Part shown: positions 63,726-64,000 of the stretch, in pieces
How positions within the stretch are numbered: position 1 is the stretch's first letter
How the letters are laid out: every line of letters starts with the position of its first letter
Assembly: GCA_026929865.2 (NCBI GenBank)
Contig: CM049398.1
Span: 12,688,001 to 12,752,000 of the forward strand
From: Hyperoplus lanceolatus
Taxonomy: Eukaryota > Chordata > Actinopteri > Uranoscopiformes > Ammodytidae
Direction of reading: 5' to 3'
Length of the DNA: 64,000 nucleotides
The notes under the pieces: generated by a model
Told to the model about the DNA's origin: nothing
Database searches by the model: none
The model's input: only the letters and a program-made list of their open reading frames with translations
Translations under genes and position numbers: made by a program

Positions 63726-64000
63726 TAAAAGATTTCATTTCATATTCTACTGTAAAATGTGGCTATGCGCTTGTCAGCTTACAAAGTAAAACTCCCTTTA
63801 TTTAAGAATATGTCAATTCCATAACTATTGACTGTTATTTGTTTCTCATTGCAAAGGCTTAAAAAAAAGCTTTTGAAACAACTAATTTATAAGTTGATTA
63901 AAAATTAATCCACAACTATTTTAATGAGTTCTTCTCATAAAAGTAATTTATTTTGCAAAAATGCCAACACTCTCTTGTTCTACCTTGTGAAAAGTGAGGA

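Overview
The window looks like teleost (probably percomorph) nuclear DNA. It holds one clear host gene, and most of the rest is transposable elements, many nested inside one another. The gene has small phase-consistent exons with GT/AG introns. The repeats are typical fish families: hAT, Tc1, TTAA-target elements, L1/Tx1-type and L2-type LINEs, and short GT microsatellites. There is no bacterial-style operon, CRISPR array or rRNA gene.

Host gene (about 4.2-17.2 kb, minus strand). Twelve coding exons between 16187 and 5518 join in frame into a 587-residue SLC13-family sodium/carboxylate cotransporter of the SLC13A2/SLC13A5 group. Its introns carry a fold-back element (intron 1), a LINE tail (intron 7), a hAT element with a pogo-like element inside it (intron 9) and a 374-bp MITE (intron 11).

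Tower of insertions (17.2-53.5 kb). About 1 kb upstream of the SLC13 start codon, a single 8-bp target site (GTAGTCAC, at 17171 and again at 53511) brackets 36.3 kb. Read inward: hAT (17179-53510), Tc1-like element (17432-52098), full-length L1/Tx1-type LINE (17509-51297), TTAA-target element (19713-46444), giant 13.55-kb inverted-repeat element with satellite-like arrays (27814-41366), hAT (29576-34744), 9-bp-TSD element (30484-32197), TTAA-target MITE (30867-31485). Each layer keeps a recognisable target-site duplication, so insertion order can be read directly. Side branches hold further hATs, a LINE fragment, a second pogo-like copy, and exon-like fragments of transposon-borne genes.

Right flank (53.5-64 kb). 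Mostly non-coding sequence holds a 5'-truncated L2-type LINE with a 23-bp target duplication (56356-59528), a hAT-like element (61718-62757) and, near the right edge, an unidentified open exon-like segment ending in a good splice donor (63333-63725).

The first 5 kb shows no gene I can identify. It probably contains 3' UTR sequence of the SLC13 gene on the minus strand and possibly the end of a convergent transcript. All element calls rest on reading terminal repeats, target duplications and short protein motifs by eye; no database search was possible.
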